Source: Streptosporangiaceae bacterium (lineage in GTDB: Bacteria > Actinomycetota > Actinomycetes > Streptosporangiales > Streptosporangiaceae). From it: a stretch of 33,298 nt of DNA. A program made the position numbers and the translations under genes. Of this stretch, positions 8,152-15,201 are shown one piece after another (within the stretch, counting starts at the first letter, position 1; the number at the start of each line of letters is the position of its first letter). The stretch is taken from assembly GCA_019245115.1 (NCBI GenBank), contig JAFARZ010000028.1, forward strand, positions 1-33,298. Direction: 5' to 3'. The notes beneath the pieces are model-generated. The model saw nothing but the letters and a program-made list of their open reading frames with translations, was not told the origin of the DNA and did not search any database.

Positions 8152-8173
8152 CTGCTGTACTTCGCTGCTGTAC
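8152..8173. repeat. Direct repeat CTGCTGTAC, candidate integrase arm site
   Basis: CTGCTGTAC occurs at 8152-8160 and 8165-8173, 13 bp apart. It lies between the int stop and the tRNA-Ala 3' end. Repeats at this place often serve as arm-type integrase or Xis binding sites. The assignment is inferred. Confidence 0.35.
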
Positions 8174-8225
8174 GGGGGTCCAGCACCCCTGATGAAGATC
8201 TCTGGAGAGGGGCTCTGAGCTGGTG

Positions 8226-8298
8226 TGGAGCTGAGGGGAGTCGAACCCCTGACCTTCTCGATGCGAACGAGACGCGCTACCAACTGCGCTACAGCCCC
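8226..8298 (-). tRNA. tRNA-Ala, anticodon CGC; attachment site of element 1
   Basis: The reverse strand gives a full cloverleaf. The acceptor stem GGGGCTG pairs with CAGCTCC, with one G-U. The anticodon loop TTCGCAT gives CGC (reads GCG, Ala). The T arm is AGGGG-TTCGACT-CCCCT. CCA is not encoded. Its 3' end faces the integrase gene, so the 3' half is the presumed att core. Confidence 0.95.
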
Positions 8299-8334
8299 CC
8301 GCGATGCGCGCTGAGTTTAGCAGCCGGTCATCGG

Positions 8335-9039
8335 CTACTCGCCGACCGCCTGACGGTAGGGCGGCTGGAAAGCGGGCTCCAGCTCATGGAACATCGGATC
8401 TTCGTCGTCGAAGTCTAGGGCAACGGCGGTGGGGTGGGGAGCCGGCGACGCCGCGGCACGGCGTGCTAACGGCCGCCGGACCGGCTCCTCCGCATCGTGA
8501 GCGCACTCGGCGGGGCTGTCCTGACGGGCCTGTGCGGCGGATACTCCGGAGTGCGAAGCGGCCAGCCGCGCGGCCCGACGCTGCCGCACCTCCTCCTCGA
8601 TCCGCACCTGCCGGCGCAGGTAGCCAAGGTAGGCGACCAGCACCGTATCTAACACGGCGTGCACCCACCACAGCACGCTCGACACGGTGTACGCCAACGC
8701 GCCAATGATGACCGCTCCGACCACCAAGCCGAGCACCATACGCTGCCGGAAGGCGTATTTCGCCCGGGCTAACTCTGCGGCGAGCTCCGGGTCATAGCCG
8801 CCGCGACCCGATTTGTACCGGCGCTCACCGCCGGTGGGCTCCGGCTGCGCGGTCCGTTCCATGCGCACCTCCTGACCATGGTTGCGCGCCGCCCGAGGAG
8901 GGTCAGGCCGGCGCAGCACCCGAGAAGCAAGCGCAGACTCCGCAGTGCGTGCCACTTCGTGCCGTCGCTGCGCGACCATCGGAACCAGGACGACAAGCCA
9001 TGCCGCCGCCAGCGCCGCAAAGATCAGCGAGCTGGGCAC
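8335..9039 (-). CDS. sepX: SepX/GlpR-like division membrane protein
   Basis: A 234-residue membrane protein. It has one N-terminal transmembrane helix (SLIFAALAAAWLVVLVPMVA), a basic linker, two adjacent transmembrane helices (about 100-140, VLGLVVGAVIIGALAY then AVLDTVLVAYLGYL) and a charged cytoplasmic tail. This architecture and its position after galU-moeA/glp-rimJ match GlpR, the membrane receptor of the gephyrin-like Glp in Corynebacterium. Streptomyces SepX is regarded as a relative. It would then link FtsZ/divisome or polar growth machinery to the membrane. The start is GTG 9039. It is probably transcribed with the GNAT-Glp-GalU operon, although 147 bp separate it from the GNAT gene. 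Confidence 0.7.
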   Translation of the reverse strand: MPSSLIFAALAAAWLVVLVPMVAQRRHEVARTAESALASRVLRRPDPPRAARNHGQEVRMERTAQPEPTGGERRYKSGRGGYDPELAAELARAKYAFRQRMVLGLVVGAVIIGALAYTVSSVLWWVHAVLDTVLVAYLGYLRRQVRIEEEVRQRRAARLAASHSGVSAAQARQDSPAECAHDAEEPVRRPLARRAAASPAPHPTAVALDFDDEDPMFHELEPAFQPPYRQAVGE

Positions 9040-9186
9040 TTCAAGCCCCCTACTCCGGTCCGCCAGTTCTGAACTGCCCGCACTACTGGTGCCTCAGGGT
9101 AACCAGAGCATTCGCCCCAATGCCGGAGGCGCGCCGGAGATGATCGCGTACCTTAGGGCGTAGGCCCAGGAACTCTGGCGCCGGGG

Positions 9187-9864
9187 CTAGGGATGGCGGG
9201 CATGTCCTGAGCGGATCAGGCGTGATACCAATCCGCTGCCGATCTCGTCCCGGGTGATGGCGAGCAACCGATGGTCCCGCCATGCGCCGTCCACCTCCAG
9301 GTAGTGCCGCAGCAGCCCCTCGTCCCGGAACCCGAGCTTGGCCAGCACCCGGAGGCTGGCCGCGTTCTCCGGTCGCACGCTGGCCTCGACCCGGTGCAGC
9401 CCGACCGGCCCGAATGCGTGGTCCACCGCCAGCGCTACCGCCCCCGTGGCCACGCCACCTCCGGCCGCGCTCGACTCCACCCAGTAACCGACCCAGGCCG
9501 AGCGCAGCGAGCCACGCACCACGTTGCCCAGCGTAAGTTGGCCGGCGAAGTGCCCGTCTAGCGTGATGGCGAAGGGCAGGGCATACCCCCGCCGGGCCGT
9601 TGCGCGCAGCCCCCCGAACATCGCCGGCCAAGCCATGGTGGCGTAACGCTCGGCCCAGGTGCCCTCCGCGTCCGGCTCCCAGACCCGCAGGTAGTCCTCA
9701 TCGCGCAGCCGAAGCCGGCTCCACACCGCGCCGTCGCGCAACCGCACCGGGCGCAGCGCGACCTGTCCCGCAGCGACCCGCACTGGGCCCAGCCGCGCCG
9801 GCCAGCCGGGGTGGCGGCCATCAAGTCCAGCCCCGAACACGGCTTCCTCATCCGCCCATCTCAT
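9187..9864 (-). CDS. rimJ: GNAT N-acetyltransferase, RimJ-like
   Basis: A 225-residue acetyl-CoA-dependent N-acetyltransferase. The signature VGLHRVEASVRPENAAS followed by LRVLAKLGFRDEGLLRHYL is diagnostic of RimJ/RimL-type GNATs. Its ATG overlaps the stop of the Glp/MoeA gene by 4 bp. The galU-moeA-rimJ order is the one seen in mycobacteria (Rv0993-Rv0995). The true substrate, whether ribosomal protein or another N-terminus, is unknown. Confidence 0.85.
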   Translation of the reverse strand: MRWADEEAVFGAGLDGRHPGWPARLGPVRVAAGQVALRPVRLRDGAVWSRLRLRDEDYLRVWEPDAEGTWAERYATMAWPAMFGGLRATARRGYALPFAITLDGHFAGQLTLGNVVRGSLRSAWVGYWVESSAAGGGVATGAVALAVDHAFGPVGLHRVEASVRPENAASLRVLAKLGFRDEGLLRHYLEVDGAWRDHRLLAITRDEIGSGLVSRLIRSGHARHP

Positions 9865-11084
9865 CCGCGCTGGGCGAGGAAGCTCACTGCCACCTGTTCG
9901 CCGACCGACACCTCAGTGGTGTCGGGGTCGATGAGGATCAGGCAGTTCGCCTCGGCCAGCGAGGCCAACAGATGAGCGCCGGAGCCGCCGAGCGGTTGCA
10001 CCAGGTACTCCCCGTTGTCGGGATCGCGCAATAGTTGGCCACGGAGGAACCCGCGACGACCCGCCGTGGAGGTCACCGGGGACAGCAGCTGCGCGGTGGT
10101 GGTGCGGCGATGGGGATTGCGCTTGCCCAACGCAAGCCGGATCATCGGCCGCACCAGCACCTCGAAGACCACGAGCGCGCTGATCGGGTTGCTCGGCAAT
10201 AGGAAGGTGGGCACCGAATCAGGGCCGAGCCGGCCGAAACCCTGCACTGAACCGGGGTGCATGGCCACCCGCCCGGTATCCAGCTGTCCGAGCTCAGCCA
10301 ACACGGCGCACAGCTGCTCACCGATCGCCCCGCCGACCGCGCCGGTCACCACCACGATCTCCGAGACCAACAGCCTGCCCTCCACGGCCTCGCGCAGCCG
10401 GGACGGATCGCTGGGCACGATGCCGACCCGGTGTACCTCGGCGCCGGCGTCGCGGGCGGCCGCAGCCAACGCGTAGGAGTTGATGTCGTAGACCTGCCCG
10501 GTGCTCGGCGTGCGGTCGATATCCACCAGCTCCTCACCGACCGACAGGACCGACAACCGAGGCCGCGGGTGCACTCGCACCTTAGCCCGTCCCACCGCAG
10601 CCAGCAGCCCCACCTGCGCCGGACCGATCACCGTCCCGGGGCGTACCGCGACGTCACCGGTCTGCACGTCCTCTCCGGTGCGGCGTACGTAGGCCCTTGA
10701 CGGCACCGAGCACGCCACGGTGACCCGAGCCGCGTAGGCCACCCCGTCCTCGGTGTGCCCGAGCGGGACCACCGCATCGGCCAGGGCGGGCAACGCCGAG
10801 CCGGTGGCAACCCGGACCGCCTGACCCGGCTGCAGCCGCATCGGCTGCCGCGAGCCCGCGGCGATCTCACCCACCACGGGCAACGTCACCGGGACCTGCG
10901 TGACGTCCACACTGCGCACCGCATACCCGTCGACCGCAGCCTGATCGAAACCGGGTAGCGAGCGGTGCGCCACCACCTCCTCCGCGCACAGCATCCCCTG
11001 CGCCTCGGAAATCGCTACCCGCACCGGTGCGGGACGCACCGCGGCGGCCAGTACCCGCTCCAGCTGCTCGTCCAGCGGTCTCAC
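9861..11084 (-). CDS. glp: Gephyrin-like MoeA-family protein (Glp)
   Basis: A 407-residue MoeA/gephyrin-fold protein. An N-terminal linker region is followed by the MoCF-binding domain (GTVIGPAQVGLLAAVGRAKVRV, then VLSVGEELVDI) and a C-terminal beta-barrel (domain IV). It carries the family pattern PGSVQGFGRLGPD, where canonical MoeA has PGKP. In Corynebacterium the member at this locus (Glp) binds FtsZ and the receptor GlpR, and acts in division rather than only in molybdenum insertion. Since a GlpR-like gene is two genes downstream, the division role is likely here too (inference). The GTG start overlaps the galU stop by 4 bp. In M. tuberculosis the syntenic gene is moeA1. Confidence 0.82.
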   Translation of the reverse strand: MRPLDEQLERVLAAAVRPAPVRVAISEAQGMLCAEEVVAHRSLPGFDQAAVDGYAVRSVDVTQVPVTLPVVGEIAAGSRQPMRLQPGQAVRVATGSALPALADAVVPLGHTEDGVAYAARVTVACSVPSRAYVRRTGEDVQTGDVAVRPGTVIGPAQVGLLAAVGRAKVRVHPRPRLSVLSVGEELVDIDRTPSTGQVYDINSYALAAAARDAGAEVHRVGIVPSDPSRLREAVEGRLLVSEIVVVTGAVGGAIGEQLCAVLAELGQLDTGRVAMHPGSVQGFGRLGPDSVPTFLLPSNPISALVVFEVLVRPMIRLALGKRNPHRRTTTAQLLSPVTSTAGRRGFLRGQLLRDPDNGEYLVQPLGGSGAHLLASLAEANCLILIDPDTTEVSVGEQVAVSFLAQRG

Positions 11085-11998
11085 GCGGTCTCCCGCCGCA
11101 CCCGGTTACGCAACCATTTCCGCAGATCAGGACCTACGTCAGGGTCTGCGAGCGCGAAGTCCACCGACGCCCGCAGCAACCCAGCGGGGGTACCCAGATC
11201 GTGGCGCTCACCGCGGTGCACCACGACGTGCACCGGATGGCCCTCATCGATCAGCAGCGCGATAGCGTCGGTGAGCTGAAGCTCGCCGCCAGCGCCGGGG
11301 GCGATCCGCCGCAGCGCATCGAACACCACGCGCTCCAGCAGGTAGCGACCGGCCGCGGCGAAAGTGGACGGCGCTGCCTCGGGCGGTGGCTTCTCGACCA
11401 TCCCGCACACTCGTTTGACGTCCGGGTCGTCGGTGTCGTCGATCTCGAACACCCCGTAGGCGGAGATCTGCTCGCGCGGGACGTCAAGGGCACACAGCAC
11501 GCTGCCGCCGTGCCGCTGGCGGATCGCGCCCATCGTGGTCAACACCCCGGTGGGCAGCACGAGGTCGTCGGGCAGCAGGACGGCCACGGCGTCGTCGTCG
11601 GCCGCCAGCAACGGCTCGACGCAGCCCACCGCATGCCCCAGCCCCAGCGGCTTGCGCTGCACCGCGACCTGCGCCTGGATCAGCCCCGGAGCCCGGCGCA
11701 CCTTGGCTAGCAGCGCATCCTTGCCCTGCCCCCGCAGCTCGGCCTCCAGATCCGGGTTGGGATCAAAGTACGCCGCCACTGACTCCTTACCTGGTGAGAC
11801 GACGAGCACCAGCCGGTCGGCCCCCGCCTGCGCCGCTTCCTCGGCGACGTACTGGATCGCCGGGGTGTCGAGCACCGGCAAGAGTTCCTTGGGCACGGTC
11901 TTGGTGGTCGGCAAGAATCGGGTACCGAGTCCGGCCGCAGGCACCACTGCGGTGCGGAAGGCCCGGTGCCGGTGCGTGGCGCGAATCGAGGCGCTCAT
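11081..11998 (-). CDS. galU: UTP-glucose-1-phosphate uridylyltransferase
   Basis: About 305 residues. It makes UDP-glucose from UTP and glucose 1-phosphate for polysaccharide, glycolipid and trehalose synthesis. The nucleotide-binding motif AAGLGTRFLPTTKTVPKELL lies at the N-terminus, and ELQLTDAIALL is near the C-terminus. The reading frame is open further upstream to 12070, but the ATG at 11998 gives the normal length and places the catalytic motif close to the N-terminus. It is the first gene of the minus-strand operon. The upstream 40 bp hold divergent start signals for the cyclo-ligase. Confidence 0.93.
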   Translation of the reverse strand: MSASIRATHRHRAFRTAVVPAAGLGTRFLPTTKTVPKELLPVLDTPAIQYVAEEAAQAGADRLVLVVSPGKESVAAYFDPNPDLEAELRGQGKDALLAKVRRAPGLIQAQVAVQRKPLGLGHAVGCVEPLLAADDDAVAVLLPDDLVLPTGVLTTMGAIRQRHGGSVLCALDVPREQISAYGVFEIDDTDDPDVKRVCGMVEKPPPEAAPSTFAAAGRYLLERVVFDALRRIAPGAGGELQLTDAIALLIDEGHPVHVVVHRGERHDLGTPAGLLRASVDFALADPDVGPDLRKWLRNRVRRETA

Positions 11999-12038
11999 AA
12001 TGACCGACCCTATCGGCCCCCTCCGAACAGCTCGTTGC

Positions 12039-12653
12039 ATGTCGGGCGGTGATGTGGAGAGGGACGCCAAGTGGGCGTTGCGGCGGAGGTTGATAACGGC
12101 GCGGCGGGCGGTGCCCGCGGCGGTGCGGCAGGCCGAGGCAGCAGCCCTGGCCGCGGCGGCGTTGGCCGGAGGAGCGCTGATGGGAGGGCAGCCCGGCTCA
12201 GTGTGCGCCTACTGGCCGGTCGGCAGTGAGCCGGGTTCACCAGAACTGCTCGAGAATCTGACCCGCCGCGGCTGCCAGGTGCTGCTGCCCCTCGTCGATC
12301 CACCGGGGCTCGATCCGCTGGGGCCGCTGAACTGGGCCGAGTACACCGGTGCCGCCTCGCTGCGGGCCGGGCCGCTGGGGTTGCTCGAACCGACTGGGCC
12401 GGCCCTGGGCTGCGCAGCGATCGCCACCGCAGTCCTGGTGCTGGTACCGGCGCTGGCCGTGGACCGGCGCGGGATCCGGCTCGGCCGCGGCGGTGGGCAC
12501 TATGACCGGACGCTGCCGCTGGCTGCTCCCGGTACCCCGCTGGTGGCCATCGTTCGTGATGACGAGGTGCTCGCCTCGGTGCCGGTGCAACCACACGATG
12601 TCCCGGTCACGGCGGCCCTGACTCCCCAGCGGGGCCTGTTCCCGCTGGGTTAG
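12039..12653 (+). CDS. 5-formyltetrahydrofolate cyclo-ligase family protein
   Basis: A 204-residue enzyme that converts 5-formyl-THF plus ATP to 5,10-methenyl-THF and returns a stored folate to one-carbon metabolism. The signature GRGGGHYDRTL is present, as is the N-terminal ALRRRLITARR substrate/ATP helix. The frame extends upstream, but ATG 12039 gives the usual family length. It is divergent from galU, with 40 bp between the chosen starts, as in mycobacteria (Rv0992c next to galU). A promoter for both lies in or overlaps this short gap. Confidence 0.88.
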   Translation: MSGGDVERDAKWALRRRLITARRAVPAAVRQAEAAALAAAALAGGALMGGQPGSVCAYWPVGSEPGSPELLENLTRRGCQVLLPLVDPPGLDPLGPLNWAEYTGAASLRAGPLGLLEPTGPALGCAAIATAVLVLVPALAVDRRGIRLGRGGGHYDRTLPLAAPGTPLVAIVRDDEVLASVPVQPHDVPVTAALTPQRGLFPLG

Positions 12654-12685
12654 TTCTTCAGCTGGGTCACCTCTGAGCTGAGCGT

Positions 12686-12746
12686 TTGCATGGTACTACC
12701 ACCCGGGCGCATCATCGTGTTAGCACTCTCGCGTGTAGAGTGCCAA
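12686..12746 (+). promoter_or_regulatory. Promoter with CIRCE operator (HrcA) before the FmdB/Ruc gene
   Basis: CIRCE is seen as TTAGCACTC (12720-12728), a spacer of exactly 9 nt, then GAGTGCCAA (12738-12746), with one mismatch to the consensus second arm. A possible promoter precedes it: TTGCAT (12686-12691), an 18-nt spacer, then CATCAT (12710-12715). This would put the transcription start inside the operator, so bound HrcA would block initiation. The downstream ribosome site is GGAGG before GTG 12763. Confidence 0.85.
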
Positions 12747-12762
12747 CACGTGGAGGCGAAAC

Positions 12763-13098
12763 GTGCCGACCTACTCCTACGCATGCACCGCGTGCGAGCA
12801 CCACTTTGACACCGTGCAGAAGTTCACCGACCCGTCGCTGACCGACTGCCCCGAGTGCTCCGGCCGGTTGCGCAAGTTGTTCTCGTCGGTAGGCATTGTG
12901 TTCAAGGGCAGCGGCTTCTACCGCACCGACAGCCGTTCGAGTCTGAGTGAGTCCAGTCCGAATGGCAAGTCTGAGCCCGGTTCCAACGGCAAGCCCACGT
13001 CAGCGTCTGCGCCGTCCACGTCGGGGTCCACCTCGGAGGCAACCTCCGGCTCGGGCTCGGCATCACCCGCGCCGGCCTCAAGTTCGACAAAGGCCTGA
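12763..13098 (+). CDS. ruc: FmdB-type zinc-ribbon protein, Ruc-like heat-shock chaperone
   Basis: A 111-residue protein. Residues 1-48 form a zinc ribbon (CTAC at about 8-11, CPEC at about 28-31) with the FmdB start MPTYSYACTACEHHF. The rest is a low-complexity Ser/Pro/Gly tail (SSLSESSPNGKSEPG and on), predicted disordered. The same layout is known from M. tuberculosis Rv0991c, named Ruc, a redox-regulated chaperone whose gene is in the HrcA regulon. The CIRCE operator directly upstream supports orthology and heat-inducible control. Oxidation of the zinc cysteines would release the chaperone activity (known for Ruc, inferred here). The start GTG follows GGAGG by about 8 nt. Confidence 0.8.
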   Translation: MPTYSYACTACEHHFDTVQKFTDPSLTDCPECSGRLRKLFSSVGIVFKGSGFYRTDSRSSLSESSPNGKSEPGSNGKPTSASAPSTSGSTSEATSGSGSASPAPASSSTKA

Positions 13099-13272
13099 TC
13101 TCTCCTCCTGGATGCCCCCGCCATCCGGGGCGCTCAGCGCCGGCACGCTCACAGCGTCGCTGGGAGTTATCCCCCACCCTCCGGTTGTCCACAGCGGGCA
13201 GTGGTGCGGCTACCCCCTCGCCCGGATCCTGCCTAACGTCACAGTCGTGAACAACAAGATCGGGAGGTCGGG

Positions 13273-13953
13273 ATGGGACGATGGCCAGGGCACCACGGTC
13301 CGCCTACGTTGGCGCCGCTGCTGCGGGAGCGTTGCGAGGCGCTCATCCGGGGGTCCGGGTTCGGCCGGACCCTGGTGCTGCGCCGGGGCGGCGCTGCGCT
13401 GCTCGCCGGGCTCGCCGCCGTGCTGGCGTTGAGCCCGGGGCGGGGACCGTCCACCGACAACACGGTGGTGGTCGCTGCCCGGGATCTGAGCCCAGGCACC
13501 GTGCTTGAGGCAAGCGAGGTGACGCTGCGCGCGCTCCCGGCGCAGGCGGTACCCGACGGTAGCGCCCGGACCCCCACCGCGGTGCTGGGCCGGACACTGG
13601 CCGCACCGGTCCGGCGCGGTGAGCCCCTCACCGATGTGCGGCTGGCCGGCCCCGAACTCGCCCGATCGGTCACGACGAACCCGGACAGCGTGAGCGTTCC
13701 CCTGCGGCTCGCGGATACCGGTGTCGCCGCACTTCTCCATCCCGGTGCCGCGGTCGACGTGGTGAGCGCCGGCCACCGGCCGGACGAGCCGGTGGTGCTG
13801 GCCCGCGGCGCCCGGGTGCTCGCGGTGCTGGAGGCCGACACTCGCACCGAGCAGCGCACCGGCAGGCTGGTGCTGGTCGCTCTCGACCCCGTTGCCGCGA
13901 CCCGGGTTGCGGCAGCCTCACTGTCCCGGACCCTCACCGTGACCGTCCATTGA
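13273..13953 (+). CDS. SAF-domain protein, CpaB/RcpC-like
   Basis: A 226-residue protein. A single transmembrane helix (about 30-50, VLRRGGAALLAGLAAVLALS) is followed by an extracytoplasmic SAF domain (VVVAARDLSPGTVLEASEVTLR at about 58-80) and a C-terminal RcpC-like half (GVAALLHPGAAVDVVSA). Relatives act in Flp/tad pilus or flagellar P-ring assembly. A lone copy like this in actinomycetes has no established role. GGGAGG precedes the ATG by about 7 nt. The stretch 13099-13272 upstream holds a small GGCGC-TCA-GCGCC hairpin and no gene. Confidence 0.75.
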   Translation: MGRWPGHHGPPTLAPLLRERCEALIRGSGFGRTLVLRRGGAALLAGLAAVLALSPGRGPSTDNTVVVAARDLSPGTVLEASEVTLRALPAQAVPDGSARTPTAVLGRTLAAPVRRGEPLTDVRLAGPELARSVTTNPDSVSVPLRLADTGVAALLHPGAAVDVVSAGHRPDEPVVLARGARVLAVLEADTRTEQRTGRLVLVALDPVAATRVAAASLSRTLTVTVH

Positions 13954-14085
13954 GCAGGCATTCAGGTGGGCGCATCACCCAGTGGTGTCATGGTGCGGGG
14001 ACCAGCCAACGCCGATCACTTCCCGCTACCGGGTCGCAGTGCCAGGATGGAGTTCCCCGATCTCACGAGAGGAAGGGCTCCCACC

Positions 14086-14532
14086 ATGAGTCTAGTGAGC
14101 AAATTCAAGGACGTAGCTGGTCCGGTCGTCGACATGGCCAGCCCTGTCGTGCTACAGGCCCTCGACAAGGCCAGCCCCCTCGTGGAGATGGCCAAGGAGA
14201 AAGCCAGCCCCTACGTCGAGCAAGCCTGGGAGATAGCCACCCCCTACGTCGAGGTGGCCAGGGACTTGACCGCCCCGCTCCTGGAGCAAGCGATCAACAA
14301 AGCCGGTCCCTACGCGGAGCGGGTAGCGGGCACGGCCGGCCCGATCGTCGAGCAGGCCCTAGAGAAAGCTGTCCCCCTTGTCGAGAAAGCCGGCGGTATC
14401 GCCGTCACCTGCGTCGGGGCCGCGGCCTCTACGGTGGACAAGGCCACCGGCGGGCGTTACCACGATCAGGTTGAGAACGTGAACCAGATGGTCGGGGAAG
14501 CGCTGAACGGCAGGCTAGGTAGCAAGTCCTGA
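14086..14532 (+). CDS. 11-residue-repeat helical protein with MT0933-antitoxin-like tail
   Basis: A 148-residue protein starting at ATG 14086 behind GAGAGGAAGG. After a short N-terminus it has about eight or nine consecutive 11-residue units of the form A-x-P-[LYVI]-x-E-x-A-x-x-K. Examples are ASPLVEMAKEK, ASPYVEQAWEI, ATPYVEVARDL and AGPIVEQALEK. An 11-residue period gives an amphipathic helix of the type that lies on lipid surfaces. The C-terminal 40 residues (DKATGGRYHDQVENVNQM) resemble the MT0933/Rv0909-like antitoxin family. No toxin gene is adjacent, so the antitoxin label should not be taken as function. The frame is open further upstream to 13966, but that part lacks coding character. 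Confidence 0.75.
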   Translation: MSLVSKFKDVAGPVVDMASPVVLQALDKASPLVEMAKEKASPYVEQAWEIATPYVEVARDLTAPLLEQAINKAGPYAERVAGTAGPIVEQALEKAVPLVEKAGGIAVTCVGAAASTVDKATGGRYHDQVENVNQMVGEALNGRLGSKS

Positions 14533-14546
14533 GTGGCCTCGTCTCG

Positions 14547-14576
14547 CGGGCCCGCAACGGCGACCGTTCGGGCCCG
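14547..14576. terminator. Hairpin terminator between convergent genes
   Basis: CGGGCCCG-C-AACGG pairs with CCGTT-CGGGCCCG across a CGA loop, with one bulged C. It lies 15 nt after the repeat-protein stop. It lacks a T-run, which is usual in actinomycetes. Confidence 0.6.
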
Positions 14577-14600
14577 TCGTGGGCTGTCCCGTGTCGTGCA

Positions 14601-14633
14601 GCGCACCCTGAGGAGGACGTCGCCAGGGTGCGC
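14601..14633. terminator. Second hairpin terminator, close to the moaB stop
   Basis: GCGCACCCTG pairs perfectly with CAGGGTGCGC over a 13-nt loop. It lies 4 nt beyond the stop of the minus-strand moaB gene, so it likely ends that transcript. It may also back up termination from the plus strand. Confidence 0.65.
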
Positions 14634-14636
14634 GGC

Positions 14637-15137
14637 TCAGTCGTGATCGGGCCAGGACAGCTCCTCGATCACCCGTCCGACCAGGGGTGTGAGGGTGGCC
14701 ATCCCGTCCCGAACCGCCGCTCGCGAGGGCGCCAGGTTCACGACCAAGGTGCTCCCCGAGACCCCAGCCAGCCCGCGGGACAGACCCGCGTCCACCGCGC
14801 CCGCGGCAAGCCCGGAGGCGCGGATGGCCTCGGCGATGCCCGGTATCGGGCGATCCAGCACGCCGGCCGTGGCATCCGGGGTGACGTCCCTCGGCGATAC
14901 CCCGGTACCACCGACCGTCACCACCAGGTCGACACCGCCGATCACTGCCGTATTCAGGGCATTGCGGATGCCCACCGACTCACCGGCCACCACGACCGAG
15001 CCGTCGACCACGAAACCAGCTTCCTCGAGGAGCTCGGTGACCAGCGGACCAGTCGCGTCCTCATGCTCACCATGCACCACCCGATCGTCGACGATCACGA
15101 CGAGAGCCCGCCCCAGGTTGCGCGCGCTGCGTTCCAT
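14637..15137 (-). CDS. moaB2: MoaB/MogA-family molybdenum cofactor protein
   Basis: A MoCF-domain protein of 166-169 residues. The signature GGTGVSPRDVTPDAT is complete (TGGTG-x-x-x-RDVTP). Family members adenylylate molybdopterin before metal insertion, although the MoaB branch is often inactive in this. The M. tuberculosis gene next to pepD is moaB2, and the order here is the same. The start is ATG 15137, with GTG 15146 as an alternative and no clear ribosome site for either. It is read in the same direction as pepD-mprB-mprA and probably shares their transcript. Confidence 0.85.
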   Translation of the reverse strand: MERSARNLGRALVVIVDDRVVHGEHEDATGPLVTELLEEAGFVVDGSVVVAGESVGIRNALNTAVIGGVDLVVTVGGTGVSPRDVTPDATAGVLDRPIPGIAEAIRASGLAAGAVDAGLSRGLAGVSGSTLVVNLAPSRAAVRDGMATLTPLVGRVIEELSWPDHD

Positions 15138-15201
15138 GCCGAGCACCGTAGCCGGGCGCCATTCGAGCCGAGAACCAGGTCTCGATCTCTACGCGCCGGG
15201 G

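Larger units (their letters stand above)
1..8226. mobile_element. AICE (pSAM2-like) integrated at tRNA-Ala(CGC), left end not seen
   Basis: The gene order regulator, small proteins, FtsK-like translocase, RepSA-like initiator, Xis, Int is the standard actinomycete integrative and conjugative element module. The integrase gene ends about 80 bp from the 3' end of tRNA-Ala, so the tRNA 3' end is the right attachment site and the tRNA gene stays intact. I could not find the matching tRNA 3' fragment between 1 and 345. The left end therefore lies before the window or has been lost. No spread (spd) or KorSA-like GntR gene is seen within the part shown. Confidence 0.8.

Noticed and set aside
13186..13196. 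TTGTCCACAG, resembling a DnaA box
   Set aside because: It is a single copy with no second box, AT-rich unwinding element or dnaA/dnaN genes nearby, so it is not an origin.
14086..14532. Toxin-antitoxin system around the MT0933-like gene
   Set aside because: No small partner gene lies on either side; both flanks are unrelated core genes, so only the domain similarity was kept.
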